DNA of 64,000 nt from Hermatobates lingyangjiaoensis (GCA_026182355.1 JAPFBL010001617.1:6883001-6947000), one strand, 5' to 3'. Shown: positions 10,740 to 23,429, numbered from the stretch's first letter. Notes: generated from the letters alone by a model not told the origin. Made by a program: numbers and translations.

Positions 10740-11850
10740 AACCTAAAATTTTATATTAAGTATTGTGTTACAACCAATAATTTATGAGTTTACAATATTG
10801 GAAGTACTCTATTTTTACCAAAAATGATAACTATTAGGTTACATATGTAGTAAAATAAGAAGGTTTTGATAAATCAGCATCTTTTTATGGACAATATTAC
10901 TATCAAGAGGTCAAATCAGCAGAATGGGGTTTACAAATTTTGGCCAAAAAATCAGAAAACCATTTAAGTTTAAAAAAAATCTATAACTCTGGGTTGGTTC
11001 TTGGATATTGAAGACGTTTTGAAACACAGTAGAAATTCATTGAATTAGAACTAATATATCGATTTTTAATCCAAGAATTATAGAATGGATTATAGCAATC
11101 TAACGCAACAGTAAGTATTGTAAATAGAAGATCCAGCACTATATAAATAGTATCCATTGAAGGTTGTCCTCAGGGACTTGTGCTATAGCTCCTAATGTGG
11201 TGATTCCAGTTGAAGGCCTGCTGAATGCAATATATAATCAAGATTACGAAATGCAAGTATATGCAGGTGACCTCGTTATTATAAGAGGACCAATGTTTTA
11301 TGATCCTGCATTTGAGCTTATGTTGTATGCCTTCTACATTCTTGAAAGGAGAAAGATCTGGATATAAATAAAGCTATAAATTTCATAAGAAGAAAGAAAA
11401 TAGCTCTCAAAGAGGTCTACTTAAAAATTATACTCTAGAACTCTCAGAGGTATGCAAAAACGTTGAGTTTCATTAGATGGAAGGCTAATTTCTGAAAGCC
11501 TTTTAACAGATGATACATTAGTTAAGGCCACAAAATTAATATTCCACTGTAGCAGATTCATTGGTTGAACATAATTTTATAATTATAACAATATATTAAT
11601 ATTAATAATAATAACTTGTCAGATTGTTCTATACCAATCGTTTCAAGTTTGTAATAACTGAAAAATGAATTAGATACATTAAACCAAATGAAACATTATT
11701 GATTATCTATGAGTTTGATATTAAATCTACATGATAGTCACATTAAATTAAAACCAAATCTCAATGAGTTGTCAATGAGTTTGATATTATTTTTACCTAC
11801 TGTAAAGTTGAGTGTAGACCACTTCAGATTTGTTATTCTTATAAGTAGGC
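10740..11850 (-). repeat. family A variant copy carrying an RT fragment
   Basis: Collinear with 31260-32430: an 'aggtt...ataagaaggttttgataaat' block, then an RT fragment, an 'aacttgtcagattgtt' block near 11615, and the reversed family A 5' tip ctgtaaagttgagtgtagac at 11800-11819. The family 3' end is missing here. Confidence 0.45.
10900..11580 (+). pseudogene. non-LTR reverse transcriptase remnant (Jockey/R1 superfamily)
   Basis: Frames over this stretch recall, in order: a 'FLDIEGAFDNT'-like block near 11010 (here LDIEDVFET), an EGCPQG block near 11160, LLNAIYNQDYEMQVYAGDLVII at 11215-11280 where the catalytic YADD has become YAGD, then FILERRKIW and, past a frameshift, the 'YLGVxLDGRL' region near 11470. 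Stops and shifts make it dead. Phrases such as 'YNQDYEMQVYA' place it with R1/Jockey-type elements; exact clade not determined. Confidence 0.65.
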
Positions 11851-12779
11851 ATATTTCTGCCAGTAGTTTTTTCTTTATTCTCTGATACTAGTTATAGTGA
11901 TACTGCTTGTAATTTTCTATTTTCTTTTTCTTATTGTCGCTTTAGTAATAACTGAATTTTCTTTTGTTTTTATTTTTATTCTGATTGTAGTGCTGACAAT
12001 ACTCTTATTTTTCTTTATGTTTGTTTTTGTTGTAGTGTTAAATGTTGTGTTCCTTATTGTTCCCTCTATTTAAGTGAAAGGCGAAGCATTCTTTTCTTAT
12101 ATTTTTTTTTAAGTGTTCTCTTAGTGTTCTTCACATTTCAGTATTTTTCGTTTGTTTTATTCATTTTGTCATTGTTGGGCGATACTTGATTTTTACTTTA
12201 GTTTTCTGTTGTGCATGGTTGACAGTTTTTAGGGTCTTCTTTATTCCTGTGATGTTCGTTTTACCCATTTTTATATTTGTCATATTTTTTGTATAGGTGT
12301 TGGGCTAGTTGTTTATTTATTTGTGTCATGTACCTGTAGCACTATCTCCCAGGGTTCTAAACTTAATATTGTGCAATGTGTGTTATTACTTCTACGAAGG
12401 ACACGATGGCAGGGATTTGCTGATACTTTCTTATGAATTTAGTTTAATTCTATACTAATTACAGTTTCTGTAATTACACAAAAGGAATTATCATTTTTAT
12501 GAAAAGGATAGTTGAGTTTTATGAAAGTCTCTTATCTTGCGATTCGTTATTTTGCAATGTTCAAAATACGATGTGTGCTTATTTACTTAGTTAAGATAGA
12601 TGAAATGTGTTGCGTTTTCAAATGCTTACTTTAGAAGAACTAGCTTGAACTTTGTTATTTTTCTTAGATATTAATAATCCTTTATATTAATTAATAATAA
12701 CCATTTGCCTTGTTAATAATAATAAACCATAAAGAAGTTATTTGTCTAAGATTCTTGATCTAAGAGATATCAGTTCCTT
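11851..12779. other. AT-rich DNA with T-rich degenerate repeats
   Basis: 11860-12080 shares the 'tcttattgt...gtagt' vocabulary of the minisatellite at 8.3-8.8 kb. The remainder to 12780 shows nothing recognisable. Confidence 0.35.
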
Positions 12780-13100
12780 CAACAATGGGCAGCAAACGGA
12801 GACTTTTATCCTCTGGTACAAATGATGCAAAATGATTGGTTGAGGTGTGGTGTGTCCAAAACTGGTCTGCTCGCTCTGCGATTTAGACACTGTATCAGGT
12901 ATAATTGGCAAGACGGGTTATAGCTGCTGGTTCAGGCGATTTCCATTTGTGACACACTCGTCACGTGGCTCATCTCCGTTTCCCATCACCTTTTGAATCT
13001 CCTTTAATGGATACCTTTATTTCTTTCAATTCGAAAGGGTGGACTGGTTCATCGTTCCTAATTTCTTCAACACCAACTTCCTGCATAAGGTAATAATAAA
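12780..13100. other. GC-richer single-copy island, candidate regulatory element
   Basis: Balanced-composition stretch with gatgcaaaatgattggttg, a CACGTG E-box (within ctcgtcacgtggctcatc) and cagctgctggttc-like motifs. No frame of interest and no similarity to repeats in the window. Confidence 0.3.
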
Positions 13101-13789
13101 TCTTCTGTTCATTTCTTAATTTCCCTAGAATTATGTATCTTCTCTTAATAAATTCTTACTTACTTGATGAAATGTGGGTATTAGAATGATAGAATTGTAA
13201 TATTAGTTTGAGTTTGAAAGGGAATGAAATATAAGTTTCATAAATCAGTGGAAATATTTTGTCACTATTTTTTTGATACTATTAATAGCTTTGATTTCTT
13301 TTTATATGTTAATCTTAAAATTAAAGCTATATTTTGTGTCTGTTGCCAGGAAGTTAATTGTAATTAAGTATCTATTTGTGTTAAGTATGTTTAAAGAGAG
13401 ATGATAATCAAACCCGGATTCGTCGAATTGAAGAGAACAAAGACTACCCGTCGTGTTTTCACCCATTCCATCATTAGTGAGTATTATGATACCCTGCCAT
13501 CCATTCGATGAGTTAATCCAACATAAATGCATAGAAATAATCCAGTTCTTACAAATTAAAGTAGTTGCTTAAGGAATTAGACCAATTAATCAGGATGTAG
13601 GAATTCTATATAATTAATTGAAACTTTTAACACTGCTAATAACGGAAAAGCACATAAATTCTCAATATAAAAAGACCATATTGAATTGTCTCTTATAGTA
13701 TGAAAAATTACATACTCGTATTAAACACTAGCGAAATCAATGTTGTTAATAAAATTCATAAAAGATCTAAATATTGCGTGACAAGAAAT

Positions 13790-13960
13790 TTTGATCTAGA
13801 TATTGGTCAAGAGCCACCGGTCGCCACGACATGCTTCATGAGATGCTCTCTCTGGAGGTCAAGCATAAGACAGTGGTAGATGAATTGTTGCCATGTCTGA
13901 GACGTACTATGATCGCAGATGCATGCATCCTGGCATGATGTAGATATGACTAAATATGAT
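13790..13960. other. GC-richer island, candidate regulatory element
   Basis: About 170 bp starting near gtcaagagccaccggtcgcc and ending near gatgcatgcatcctgg, flanked by AT-rich DNA. It contains the perfect palindrome gatgcatgcatc. Function unknown. Confidence 0.25.
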
Positions 13961-14869
13961 GTTGTACTTAGTACCCTGTCATTACTTGTATTAATTTATA
14001 ATTTATTGATAAATGAGATGAACTTCGTTTACAATATTTGTTTCCTTCGTTTACTCTTCCACTTTGTTGCCAGGCAAGCTTGCTCTCCATGTGTCTTGCT
14101 GCCTTTTCATTGCTAACACTCTCGTCCCCACCTTCTGCCCCCTTTGCCCCTTCATCACCCAATGTATTGCCTTTCGTCTTTACGTGCGCCTTCACCTATT
14201 CTGTACCAATCTTACAATTTATCAAACAAAATTTGTTTTATTTTTCAGCCCTTGGACCATGGTTGTTTCTATTTACAAAGTGTCTATTGATATTTGGCTG
14301 TCGCTATTAATGATAATTATGGGTATAATGTCTTTCAAAGTATTATTTTTTCCTTTGAACAACTGTATAACTTTGTCTAAAAGTTCTGCTTGGCTGTTGA
14401 TGTAATCTGGGCGTATATTTGTGGTGCTCTATTAACTCTGTTTTCTTGAATATAGCAAAAGCACACCCACCTCTTTAGAGGTCTGGCTTTCGTTTTTGAA
14501 AATTTCATACTCGATATTTACATTCTCATATCCATGAGTTTTGAGGTTAATGTCAATTCCAGGATGCATCCAGTTTACACTTTTACATGCTATATCGTTT
14601 TGTACTTCTTCATTTTTAGTAATTTTATATTTTAAGTGAAACTTCTTCAATTTTGAGTGGAATAGGTTTTAATTCAGTTATAACCAATGAACTTTATAAC
14701 TCGTAGTTCTATAATATTTTTTATGCTCGAAGCAGTAAAGCGTCGAACTCTTTTTAATAAGTTTCCGTTGCATTTTTTTTTAGTGGCTCTTCTTCAGAAA
14801 GGTGATACTTGATGTAAATTAAGTAAATTTCTTCATGTCACCCATATATATTGTTCCTAACTGCTAAGC
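13961..14869. other. no recognisable feature
   Basis: A pyrimidine-rich plus-strand stretch (14040-14210) gives open frames with hydrophobic, signal-like composition (for example starting MFPSFTLPL), but overlapping frames in two phases and no downstream domain argue against a gene. Confidence 0.35.
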
Positions 14870-15180
14870 TTCACTACCAGTGCCCTAATAAACTTTTGAA
14901 GATCTTCATAAATTATTTATGCTGTGAAAACACTAACGTAAAGTCTATCTATACGTTCATTAAAATTGTATCTGAAATTAAATGTTACTCCTAAATATTT
15001 CAAACCCTTGACCAAGTCTAACTTCTTGTTGAAATACAGCACAAGTCCTATCATCTGACAAATTCTAATGATATTTACAGTCATATAATTATTGGTAGGG
15101 TAAATGTTCATACTTTTTTTTTGTAATATTGAAACATGAGAAAGGGACTTTATCATTCCATATGTCAAAAATGGGTACTG
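14870..15180 (-). pseudogene. non-LTR reverse transcriptase C-terminal remnant
   Basis: The minus-strand frame 15168-14917 contains LKYLGVTFNFRYNFNERIDR followed by LYVSVF. This recalls the post-catalytic 'YLGVxLDxxLxFxxHI' segment of CR1/Jockey-type RTs. The frame then meets a stop and continues degenerate. Short and diverged, so only tentative. Confidence 0.38.
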
Positions 15181-16227
15181 GTTTCAACCTGCTCTGCTGG
15201 TAATTCCAGAACCTTGAAATTCGGAATTAAATTGGACTTGATATGAATTTGCTTGATAAAAAGTTCAAAAATGTAATATATTGATTACGGAATACTACAT
15301 TTAAATGGATAGCTGCTATCTTTCATCTGGAGGAATAAAAAAAAACCATAGCTATATAAAAAAAATAATTGATTGTAAACAAATTGATAAGAAGTTTTGT
15401 TGCAGCAAAGTTGAGTGTAGCCCACTCCAGTTTTCTACGAATAGTACCACCTTTTCCACTATTCAATATTCATGATATTTTTGTCATACAATATTCATAT
15501 TTAGACCATATTTGATAAGAAATTTAAGTTTTCTCAAATCACCGGTACAGTAGGGTAAAATCAGTTTCACCGTAAAGAAAGATAAAGAATCTTTCCTTTG
15601 GCAATATTACCGAAAAATAAGAATACCTTTTACCAAAACAAAATCTATATGTCTGCAAAATATAATGACAATATTATTTTCAAACGATTTGACCAAAAAT
15701 TAACGATATACACCCACCCAGTAAATGTAGGTAAGCATCATAATATATGGGACCAGAGGACCTCAAAACTTTTAAACCCATAAAATCTTCATTATATTTT
15801 TCTTTATCAGTATATTTAAAAGAGCAAACCGAAGAAAATGACCATGTGTATGCTGTCAAAACCATACTTTAATTATATTGGTCCAAAAAATATTTCTTAT
15901 ACCATGGTTTATACCACCATGAAATTTTAAATCTGCGAACTACGAACTTCTATCTGCAGTGAGTTGACAGTTCTACTAGAAAAATGATTCCATTTTTGTT
16001 ATGACTGAGTTTTGAACAACTGATGATATGGCCAGGTTAAGATAAAGGAAGTCATTATTTTATTATTATAAGTTTGATAGAACCGTTACTTGTAGTGTAG
16101 TTAGCAATGCAAGTATTGTGTGTTATATAAATGTAGCATATGTTATATTTTTTGGTCCAGTGCATTTAAAGAATGAATTTTTTTTTGCTTTTTAGCATAT
16201 GCTACTAATGTTTCAAGTTGTTGTTAC
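15181..16227. other. AT-rich DNA with one family A tip
   Basis: gcaaagttgagtgtagcccactccag at 15404-15429 is the reversed 5' tip of family A. Nothing else recognised. Confidence 0.4.
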
Positions 16228-16860
16228 TATAAAGTTAGGGATCATGAAGAAGATACTTTGAGATTTTGAGAGTTTACGCTCTAATGTCAGTGTATATGTG
16301 TGGCTGTGTGGTTGTTAATAGAGAAGTTTGTCAGCACAAGTCGTAAAGTGTGTCGTAAGTGTCTCTATGATTTGTGACATTCATAGTTATTGATATGGTA
16401 AAGAATCGCATTTGTCTCTGGGCCATACTAAAGAAAGTGAAAGTTACTTAATGTTAGCACGGATAGTAAGAGTAATTTTAACTTGCTCTTCTGATGATAC
16501 TAGAAAACTTAAATTATCTTTTAAATATTTTTTTATATAAATATTACATAATAAATCTTTCATGATTTTTAAATGTTGATGAGGAAATATGAGACTAAAA
16601 ATGTCAATTATTATGTTTCATTGTAGTCACTTGTCAGATTGTGCAACAATGATTTTCATTTTCGTTATATTTTTTTAAATGGAGATAGTCTTATTGAATT
16701 GATTGTTAATGAGTTTGATAATACGTTTAGTGGACAGTCAAATTAATTTAAATTTTAGTTACTAAATCAGTAAATGAGTTTTTGATAATTGTCTTGCTCA
16801 TAGTGAAGTTCCAGACCTCATAGACCTTGTCCCAGATTTTTTGTTTTAAACATTTATAAT
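16228..16860 (-). repeat. short family A variant
   Basis: Opens with tactataaagttagggatcatg (reversed 3' end) and a gtgtatatgtgtggctgtgtg core. It contains the 'cacttgtcagattgtgc' block also seen at 11.6 and 32.2 kb, and closes with a diverged reversed 5' tip (catagtgaagttccagacc ... cccagatttttt). It lacks the RT fragment found in the two longer variants. Confidence 0.4.
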
Positions 16861-17042
16861 CATAAACAAGTATTCAGTGATATATTTTATTTTTCTGTTT
16901 TAATGAAGTTTGTAGCTTGTTTTTCTTATAATGAGAACTCTGTATGTAGAAAATAAATAATTTGTAGTTTATTAAGGCCCTGTTCCTTGAGTTCGTCGAA
17001 TCCTGAATGAATATATATATCTGTATTATAAATTATAAAATA

Positions 17043-18411
17043 CTAGCAAATGTACCCGTCTTTGACGGAATCAAAAATTCTATTATACTTGGTATTCCAA
17101 AATATCAATTATAGTATTATACTAATACTATAATAAGAAATTGTAGAATAGTAGAAAACACCATTATTAGTACAGTGTTAAACAAATGCCTCTGTATACA
17201 CTACATTAGCTGTCTGTCCTTCAGGTTCATGGAAGAACAATCAGTTGAAACCTCTGACTATTGAGCAAGTAAACTACAGTTGACCACGTGAGAAAAACTT
17301 GGTTTTGCTAACTTGAATTCCTGCGTTAGATAAAGTCTCGCTTTGCGACTTAGTTAACGTCATTGCGAAATAGACTCTGACCGGACTTTGCAATAATTTC
17401 AACGTAAACAGACAGTGGCTCGGAATCAATGGTATGTGTGGTATACACACAGACTCCCCAATACCACATCCAGTCATTATGTCCGCCTCTATGGCATACC
17501 TGTGTAGAGCACGAACTCAGAGTCGTGTCCCGTTGCACAGTTTTGGGGCACTCATGTTTCGTAACATGAAATTTGTTACTGCTACTAAATTGCAGCATGA
17601 TTGGTTCTCCTACTTTAAGTTTTTACTCATGAGCAGGCAGTCCAGGAGAAATAAATTCAGAGTCAATAAATTCAATTAGATAATGAACTGCTTCTTCATC
17701 ACTAATCCAATTTCTTTACTGACTTGTAAGTTCTTTCCTCGGTTTCATATAGCGTAAGAACTTGTTTGTTGATTTCTCATGCCTGTTCATATTAAGGGTT
17801 GAGAATTGCTCGTTTACAAAAGATTTATTCTCAATAGATAGTACATCCTCAACTCTGTGAAACACCATTTCAATGATGTCAAATACGCAATATATTCATA
17901 TGCTCAATTGAAATTAAAATCAACTAACAATACTTACTTACCACACCTGTGTATTTTCAAAACAAACTTGTCTGTGAAGTTAGGAAAATACAGCTAAAAG
18001 CCCCATAACTTCGCTTCTGTATTGAATTAATAATCTAGTTAGAGCCCATATTTTAAGTTAGGCCCACACAAATCCAGTGTCAATGTTTCAGCTTGCTATG
18101 TCTTATGGTGGCTGAGTTTACTTGTGACAAACATTTTTCCGTTAAACGTCCATAACTTCACTTCTACGTTGAATTTCCAATCAATTCATAGCCTATATTT
18201 TAAGTTAGACCTACACAAATCTACTGTAAAAGTTTCAGCTTTATATGTCTTATGGTAGCTGAGTTTACCTGTGACAAAGTTTTGCGGACAAACCGACAGA
18301 AATTTTTCTAAGGGTGGATTCGGTTTCTCCAATGTATGAAACGTAAAGAAAACTTGAAATGAGTCAGTTCTGAGCAATGTACAGACAAAATCATTATTTT
18401 ATTTATAAAGA
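17043..18411 (-). mobile_element. non-autonomous Helitron, copy 1
   Basis: Read on the minus strand, it starts A|TCTTTATAAATAAAAT and ends with the hairpin CCGTC-AAA-GACGG (17056-17068), a 9-base spacer and CTAG|T (17043-17046). The 5' TC, 3' CTRR, 3' hairpin and insertion between host A and T are all the canonical Helitron signs. The 5' half holds a roughly 148-bp tandem duplication (ccataacttcgcttc near 18003; ccataacttcacttc near 18150). The 3' half holds the tail of the helicase. HUH Rep domain and helicase core are absent, so it depends on a partner. Size about 1.37 kb. Confidence 0.82.
17274..17700 (-). pseudogene. Helitron PIF1-type helicase, C-terminal fragment
   Basis: On the minus strand, pieces in successive frames read PGLPAHE, LKVGEPIML, then IPHIPLIPSH, LQSPVRVYFAMTLTKSQSET and FFSRGQL. 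They match in order the end of Helitron helicases (PxHKLxLKVGAPVMLLRN, IPRIPxIP, QFPVRLAFAMTINKSQGQ, FSHGQLYV). The Walker A part and Rep/HUH motifs are missing, and frameshifts separate the pieces. Within intact elements this protein unwinds DNA during rolling-circle transposition. Confidence 0.72.
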
Positions 18412-18439
18412 TAACGTAATGCAATAATAAAGGCAGTTT

Positions 18440-18700
18440 TAATTTGCCGACTAGGACGATGCGGGCGCGTCTATGGAGTGACACTACTTGGGCTTTGTTG
18501 GTACACAAGCAGTTGGACACGTGTGTGTAAAGGTGGCGGATGGAGGTTTGTGGCGTGGACAGTCTAGTTGATTTTTTGCCTGAGCCTGCAGTAGGTGTGC
18601 CTGTGGATGTGCCAGGCTTCTCAGCTACCTGCCTCAATGGAGAGCCGCATTCCTCTTTCATCCTCCTCTCCTCCTCCTTAATTGATATTGTAACTTTCAG
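18440..18700. other. GC-richer island beside Helitron copy 1
   Basis: Starts just outside the Helitron 5' end. It contains gatgcgggcgcgtctatgg, gtggcggatggagg and a ctcctctcctcctcc pyrimidine run. Opposite-strand frames of 84 and 117 codons overlap here without recognisable domains; the minus one (near 18370-18660) is rich in Ser, Thr and Pro. Could be regulatory or a 5' exon; no splice evidence. Confidence 0.28.
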
Positions 18701-19544
18701 TCTTGTTCTCCTTTACCACTACTCTACTCTTCGTCATTGCATTTTAACGTTTACTTCTTTTGCAAATTCTTATCTTTATAATATAATTCAATAATATTTA
18801 TCACAATAATTCCAGGAAAATTATATATATATATATATTAAAGTATTGCCATAATCCCTCTCTGCATATTTTAAGATAAAAAATCTTAACTTCACTCAAT
18901 TCATGCACTTGATTGAGTTTTTCAGTGTCTTGCGAAACTATCAAGATAAATCAACATCTACTTTACTAAAAGTTTATGAGTATTCCCTTCATACTGGAAA
19001 TAATCCTCATTTATAATAAGGATAAGTTCATAATGCAATTTATTGTGTTGGAATCTACACTAATGTATTTATAAGAAGTATACTAAACTTCTTATAAATA
19101 CACACACTTATAAATACATAAATGCACACTGTATGATGTTACATATAAGTGAGGTCAGTTTTAAAATAAAGCAAATGAATTTTTTTTTTGGATTTCTGAA
19201 CTATTTCATTGATACATATAATTCAATGTAAATCAGTTGTCATAAAGTAGTGTTCTTTTATAATATCTGGTTTATAAAGGGTAGATAGTGTAGTTCTGTA
19301 GACCTCTGTATGACTGGATATGGTTACAGTTAAATGAACTATATCAATCACATAGACCATCTATCTACCATCTATGTAAGTGACTATGGTCAATAGATGT
19401 AAAAACCTTTTCTGAGTTAGGTAAGCATTTAACTTTTAGTTTTTTAATGTTTAATTTAAGTTATGTAAACGATTTCAATTAAGAGAGCTGAAATCAAAAA
19501 TTAATTGAAAGCTTGGTAACTTTTGTGTTCAATATTTCCTTATT
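18701..19544. other. no gene recognised; short palindrome
   Basis: AT-rich. tatttataagaagt ... acttcttataaata at about 19067-19101 is a perfect 14-bp inverted repeat with a 7-base loop. A TA run lies near 18822-18838. Confidence 0.4.
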
Positions 19545-20190
19545 GCTAACGTAGTGCGATATCTGGGGATATACATCGACAAACGACTGACGTGGAATCC
19601 ATGTACAAGACTGAAACGACAGGACCTAATGAGACGATACAAGATGCTGTCCAAACTTCTCGACAAAAGATCAAATGTGACACAACAAAAGACTGATATA
19701 TACTACAATATTTAAATCGATTTGGACTTACGGACTCGAAATCTGGGGATCAACCAAGTGTACAAAAATTCAAAGAATCCAATCAGCCCAATCCATAATC
19801 CTTCGTAAAATTTTACAAGCTCCCTTTTAGGTTTCTAACGATACTACTCATAACGTTTTGAAAATCCCTTTTAACCATCAAGAAATTCGATCACGATACC
19901 GCAAATTTTAGGAGTCCCCCCCCCCCCCCGCCGACCTAAACTCATTAATTCAGTAATTGTCATCCCAGGAGTTCCTACCCACCCTATTAGAAGGCTAAAA
20001 AGATGTTGGCCCCAAGATCTACTCAGCAATGCTAACTGCCAAGACTAATTTCAGTGTTCAGAACAATTTACATGGAGTACCACCAACGGGTGGTTTCTCC
20101 ACTCTTTTATTTCATTTTTTTATGTAGCATGTATCACTATTACTTGTTACCCCTCTAAGGATAGTTGTAATATAATACAAAAAAAATTCC
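19545..20190 (+). mobile_element. Jockey-clade retroposon, 3' end (RT C-terminus and 3' UTR)
   Basis: The frame reads VVRYLGIYIDKRLTWNP, KMLSKLLDKRS and, after shifts, a 'WTYGLELWGS' region (tggacttacggactcgaaatctgggg near 19720) and 'KRIQSAQS'-like text. This is the signature end of Jockey-type RTs. An unusual run of 10-12 C interrupts near 19918. The tail (tatgtagcatgtatcac ... atacaaaaaaaattcc) looks like a Jockey 3' UTR with a short A run. 5'-truncated and broken. Confidence 0.68.
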
Positions 20191-20819
20191 TGTGTTAAAT
20201 ATTTTTTAAGTGTTACAAAAAATATCGGTACTAGATATTAAAAAAAAAACAGCATAAAACCATTATTGTTCTTTATCATATTTATTAAGATTGTACAATA
20301 AATGTATACCTATAAACCTATAAATCATAAACAATTCTGTTATGTGCAATTATAATAAAAAGAACAAATGTTACAATCAAGTATTATTAAAATAAGTGTA
20401 TGCTTTCCATTACATCAACAAAAATTTAAGAGTAAACGCCACATATAAATCTTGTTATACAGTCTTGTATATGATACTAGTTGACCTCGGCTTAGCCCGG
20501 GTAGATTAAGCTGAATGAGTCTTAACAGATTCAGAAAACTATTTTCCATAACTTTTCTTTTTTAGAGAGTCATCAAGTAAATTTTATAACATAAACTTCT
20601 GGGGACTCGGTAATGCAAATATGTGTTATTTAAATAAAATTTCATTGTAATCATTTATGTTAAAAAAACTTCCATTGACTTGTAAGTACCAAAATGCAAA
20701 CAAATTGCAAGTCTAGGAGAACAGTATTATATCTTCACTGTGATATTACCTCTTTGACATTTGGAAAGTCAACCTGAAATTACGTAATATTTCAGAAATC
20801 TGAAAATATTCATTGGTCG
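20191..20819. other. AT-rich DNA, possible Helitron 3' end
   Basis: At 20477-20502 the minus strand ends ...GGGCTAAGCCGAGGTCAACTAG|T: a GGCT/AGCC mini-hairpin and CTAG before a T. No partner 5' end was found upward to 20.8 kb. Confidence 0.25.
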
Positions 20820-21154
20820 TTGGTGGTTGGAGATCCACTGGCTATAGGAACAAAAGCCATATTCTACTGTAAAAGATGATTTCGTAACACAAACTCTTCA
20901 CTTTAGCTTTACAAAAGTGTTATTACTGCGGTCGTAATACAGGTGATATTATATCCGTCAATTGTGTAATTTACAGAAATAAGCACATATATTGATAACT
21001 GGTGCAATCACTATCTGTACTATCTCCAGGAATGAAAGACTAATAAACATCTCCCATTTAGACATTTATATTATGCCTAAATGGGACATTATACACCCAA
21101 GAAGTTTGATATTATATTTACTTACAGTAAAGTTGAGTGTAGGACACTCCAGAT
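20820..21154 (-). repeat. family A repeat, 5'-end fragment in tandem
   Basis: Reverse complement of the first about 330 bp of family A (from ggagatccactggctatagg to gagtgtaggacactccag). It runs straight into the 3' end of the next copy at the same junction seen near 5103. Confidence 0.6.
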
Positions 21155-22740
21155 TTTTTACTTTACTATAAAGAAAGTATAGTGATCGTGAAAAAATTTG
21201 ATCTCGAGATTTACAAATTTTTGAGGTCCCCAAAGTCGTTTTATGAAGTTTTTTCGATGATATCTTTGTGTGTGTTTGGGTGGGTGTGTCCGTGGGTTTG
21301 TGCGTGGGTGGATGGGTGTGTCTAAAAGCTTGTGTACACGCTACGGACCAGAATATTTGATGGATCAAATTGATATTTTACACAAAAATGGGTCTCATAG
21401 TGTAGATGAACCTTACTGTTTTGGAGCTATTATGCATGAAAGTCACCTTTATGGCCAAAAAGTATTTTTAGACACATTTTTTTCTCCTAAACAACTTACT
21501 ATGGGATTTTGAAATTTTGTGATTAACTTGGAGGCTACAATGGCAATAACTGAAAAAAAAAATTAAATTTATAACAACAGACTTTTTTTTTAATAATATG
21601 TAAAAATTTTGACTTTTGTGTGAATATGAATGCTTGTGAGGACGATACAAGGCAGCCGTTTGACGGATCGATATGAAATTATACTTAAAAATAGAATATT
21701 TGTGGGGGATGAGTTGTGGTATTTTTTTTCCAAAATTACATTAACCAAAGGGGCGTTATAGTACATTTTCTGTGACTATGAATAATGTTTTTTGTGACGC
21801 TCTACGGCTCATTAAACAACAATGAAATTTTGACAGAAAATGAACTAAAAATTAGCAATTTATAAAAAAAAATCGTTAAGTTTCCATTACCGCCAAGAGC
21901 AATAAAGCTATAAAAACGGAATGTTCCTCCAGGACTAATGGATAATCTGCTATACTTGTCGGAATTTTTTACATTTAATTTATTGTTACAGTGACTTAGA
22001 ATTTTTTCAGTGAATTGACTGAAATAAAATTTATGTTTAAAGGTTTTAATGAACAAATGTGAAATGATTTAATGAATTAATGTTTTTGTCCAAGAAAATG
22101 CTCTAATCACTCTATATGTCGCATTCTTCAACAGAACTTAATATCAGATGTAATTTTTTTTGTGCTTATGAATAATATTATATTTAGGTAATATTGAAGT
22201 ATGAGGAATGGACTCCGTTCTATATTACAAATCGGATACTAATTCTAATCTAATTCTTCGGTGATTCGATAACACTTATTTTTTTCTAATATATTTCTAA
22301 CATTTTCCAGACAAAACAGAAATATTTTGATGTCTTAAAGGGAAAATTTAAGCTTAAATCTTCAATTTAGGAGGAGCTCAGATAAATGCCATTAAATGTA
22401 ACAGATCCACTGGCCATGTAATGTTACAAATGGCCATGTGAGATCCAGTGGAAATACGAACAGAATCCATGGTCCCATCTGAGAGATTATTCATAACACG
22501 AAATCATTACTTTGTATTTACTAAAGTGTTGTAACTGCTGTGGTAATGCAGATGACATTAAATGCATAAGTGTGTGATATACAAAAATATGCGTGTATAT
22601 TGATAACTGGTTCAATCACTATCTGTACGGTCTCCAGATAAACATATATTATGTCTAAATGAGACATTATACACCAATGAAGTTTGATCTTATATTTACT
22701 TATGGTAAATTTGAGTGTAAGCCACTCCAAATTTTTTCTT
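21155..22740 (-). repeat. family A repeat, near-full copy
   Basis: Plus strand opens tttactttactataaagaaag (reversed 3' end) and runs through gatcgtgaaaaaatttgatc, a GTGTGGGTGGGTGTG core at about 21270-21320 and gatggatcaaattgatattt, to the reversed 5' tip gtgtaagccactccaaattt. Frames inside are short and not shared between copies, so it is non-coding. Confidence 0.68.
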
Positions 22741-23429
22741 TTAGAATTAACCTTACTAAATTATTAATTTTGGTATATCATTTCGCAATTGATGACCTTC
22801 TCAACTCAGTTGTGGTACAAAGCACTCCATATAATGCTGTCATTTTAGATAAAACTTCATGGATAGAATAATATACTTTAAAAAAATTTTTTTTATGATA
22901 TCTTTGGTTTAGTAATATTATTTTTTTGTGAGTTAAAGTTTGTTTCCGATTCTTTTCTCTTTAGTAAATGAATGTAATATTGTGGTTTTCGATATGCCTC
23001 TAGTACATGTTTACTCCTTGAACCCGTTTACATTCGCCAGTATGTTTTTCGTCATATAAATAGTAGATCCTTTGTGAAGCATCAAAAGGATTTTTTTTGT
23101 TTTTTTAACTCATCACTATTCATTATGGATAAATAAAAGTCATATGGCATAGATTAATCATAAATATTTTGAACAATAAAGTATAATACAAAATTTTTAT
23201 TTATGTGACGAAAAAGAAGCTCCCCAATTTAAAAATATCTATGTGTTTTAGCATTTAAATTAGTCTCATTAGTTGTGCAATCCACAATTGTGTGAGTATG
23301 AGTATTTAAATTAGTGTTTAACTATGGATGATTTCACTACGACAATATTAAATGTGAGTTTGTAGTTTCATCATGACATTGTACAGAGAAAGAATTGTGT
23401 GTGATTGATGCACACGCAACATCAATGCG
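22741..23429. other. no recognisable feature
   Basis: AT-rich DNA; nothing supported on either strand. Confidence 0.45.

Noticed and set aside
14038..14405. Hydrophobic, signal-peptide-like frames on the plus strand
   Set aside because: Two overlapping frames of similar quality arise from pyrimidine-rich sequence; no following exon in the phase needed by the glypican exon at 41112.
18308..18794. Overlapping frames of 117 (minus) and 84 (plus) codons
   Set aside because: Part overlaps the Helitron 5' end and both strands are open because of composition; no domain.
21270..21512. Gly/Val/Trp-rich peptide at 21.3 kb and relatives at 38.1 and 57.7 kb
   Set aside because: Arises from the GT-rich core of family A; frame is not conserved between copies.
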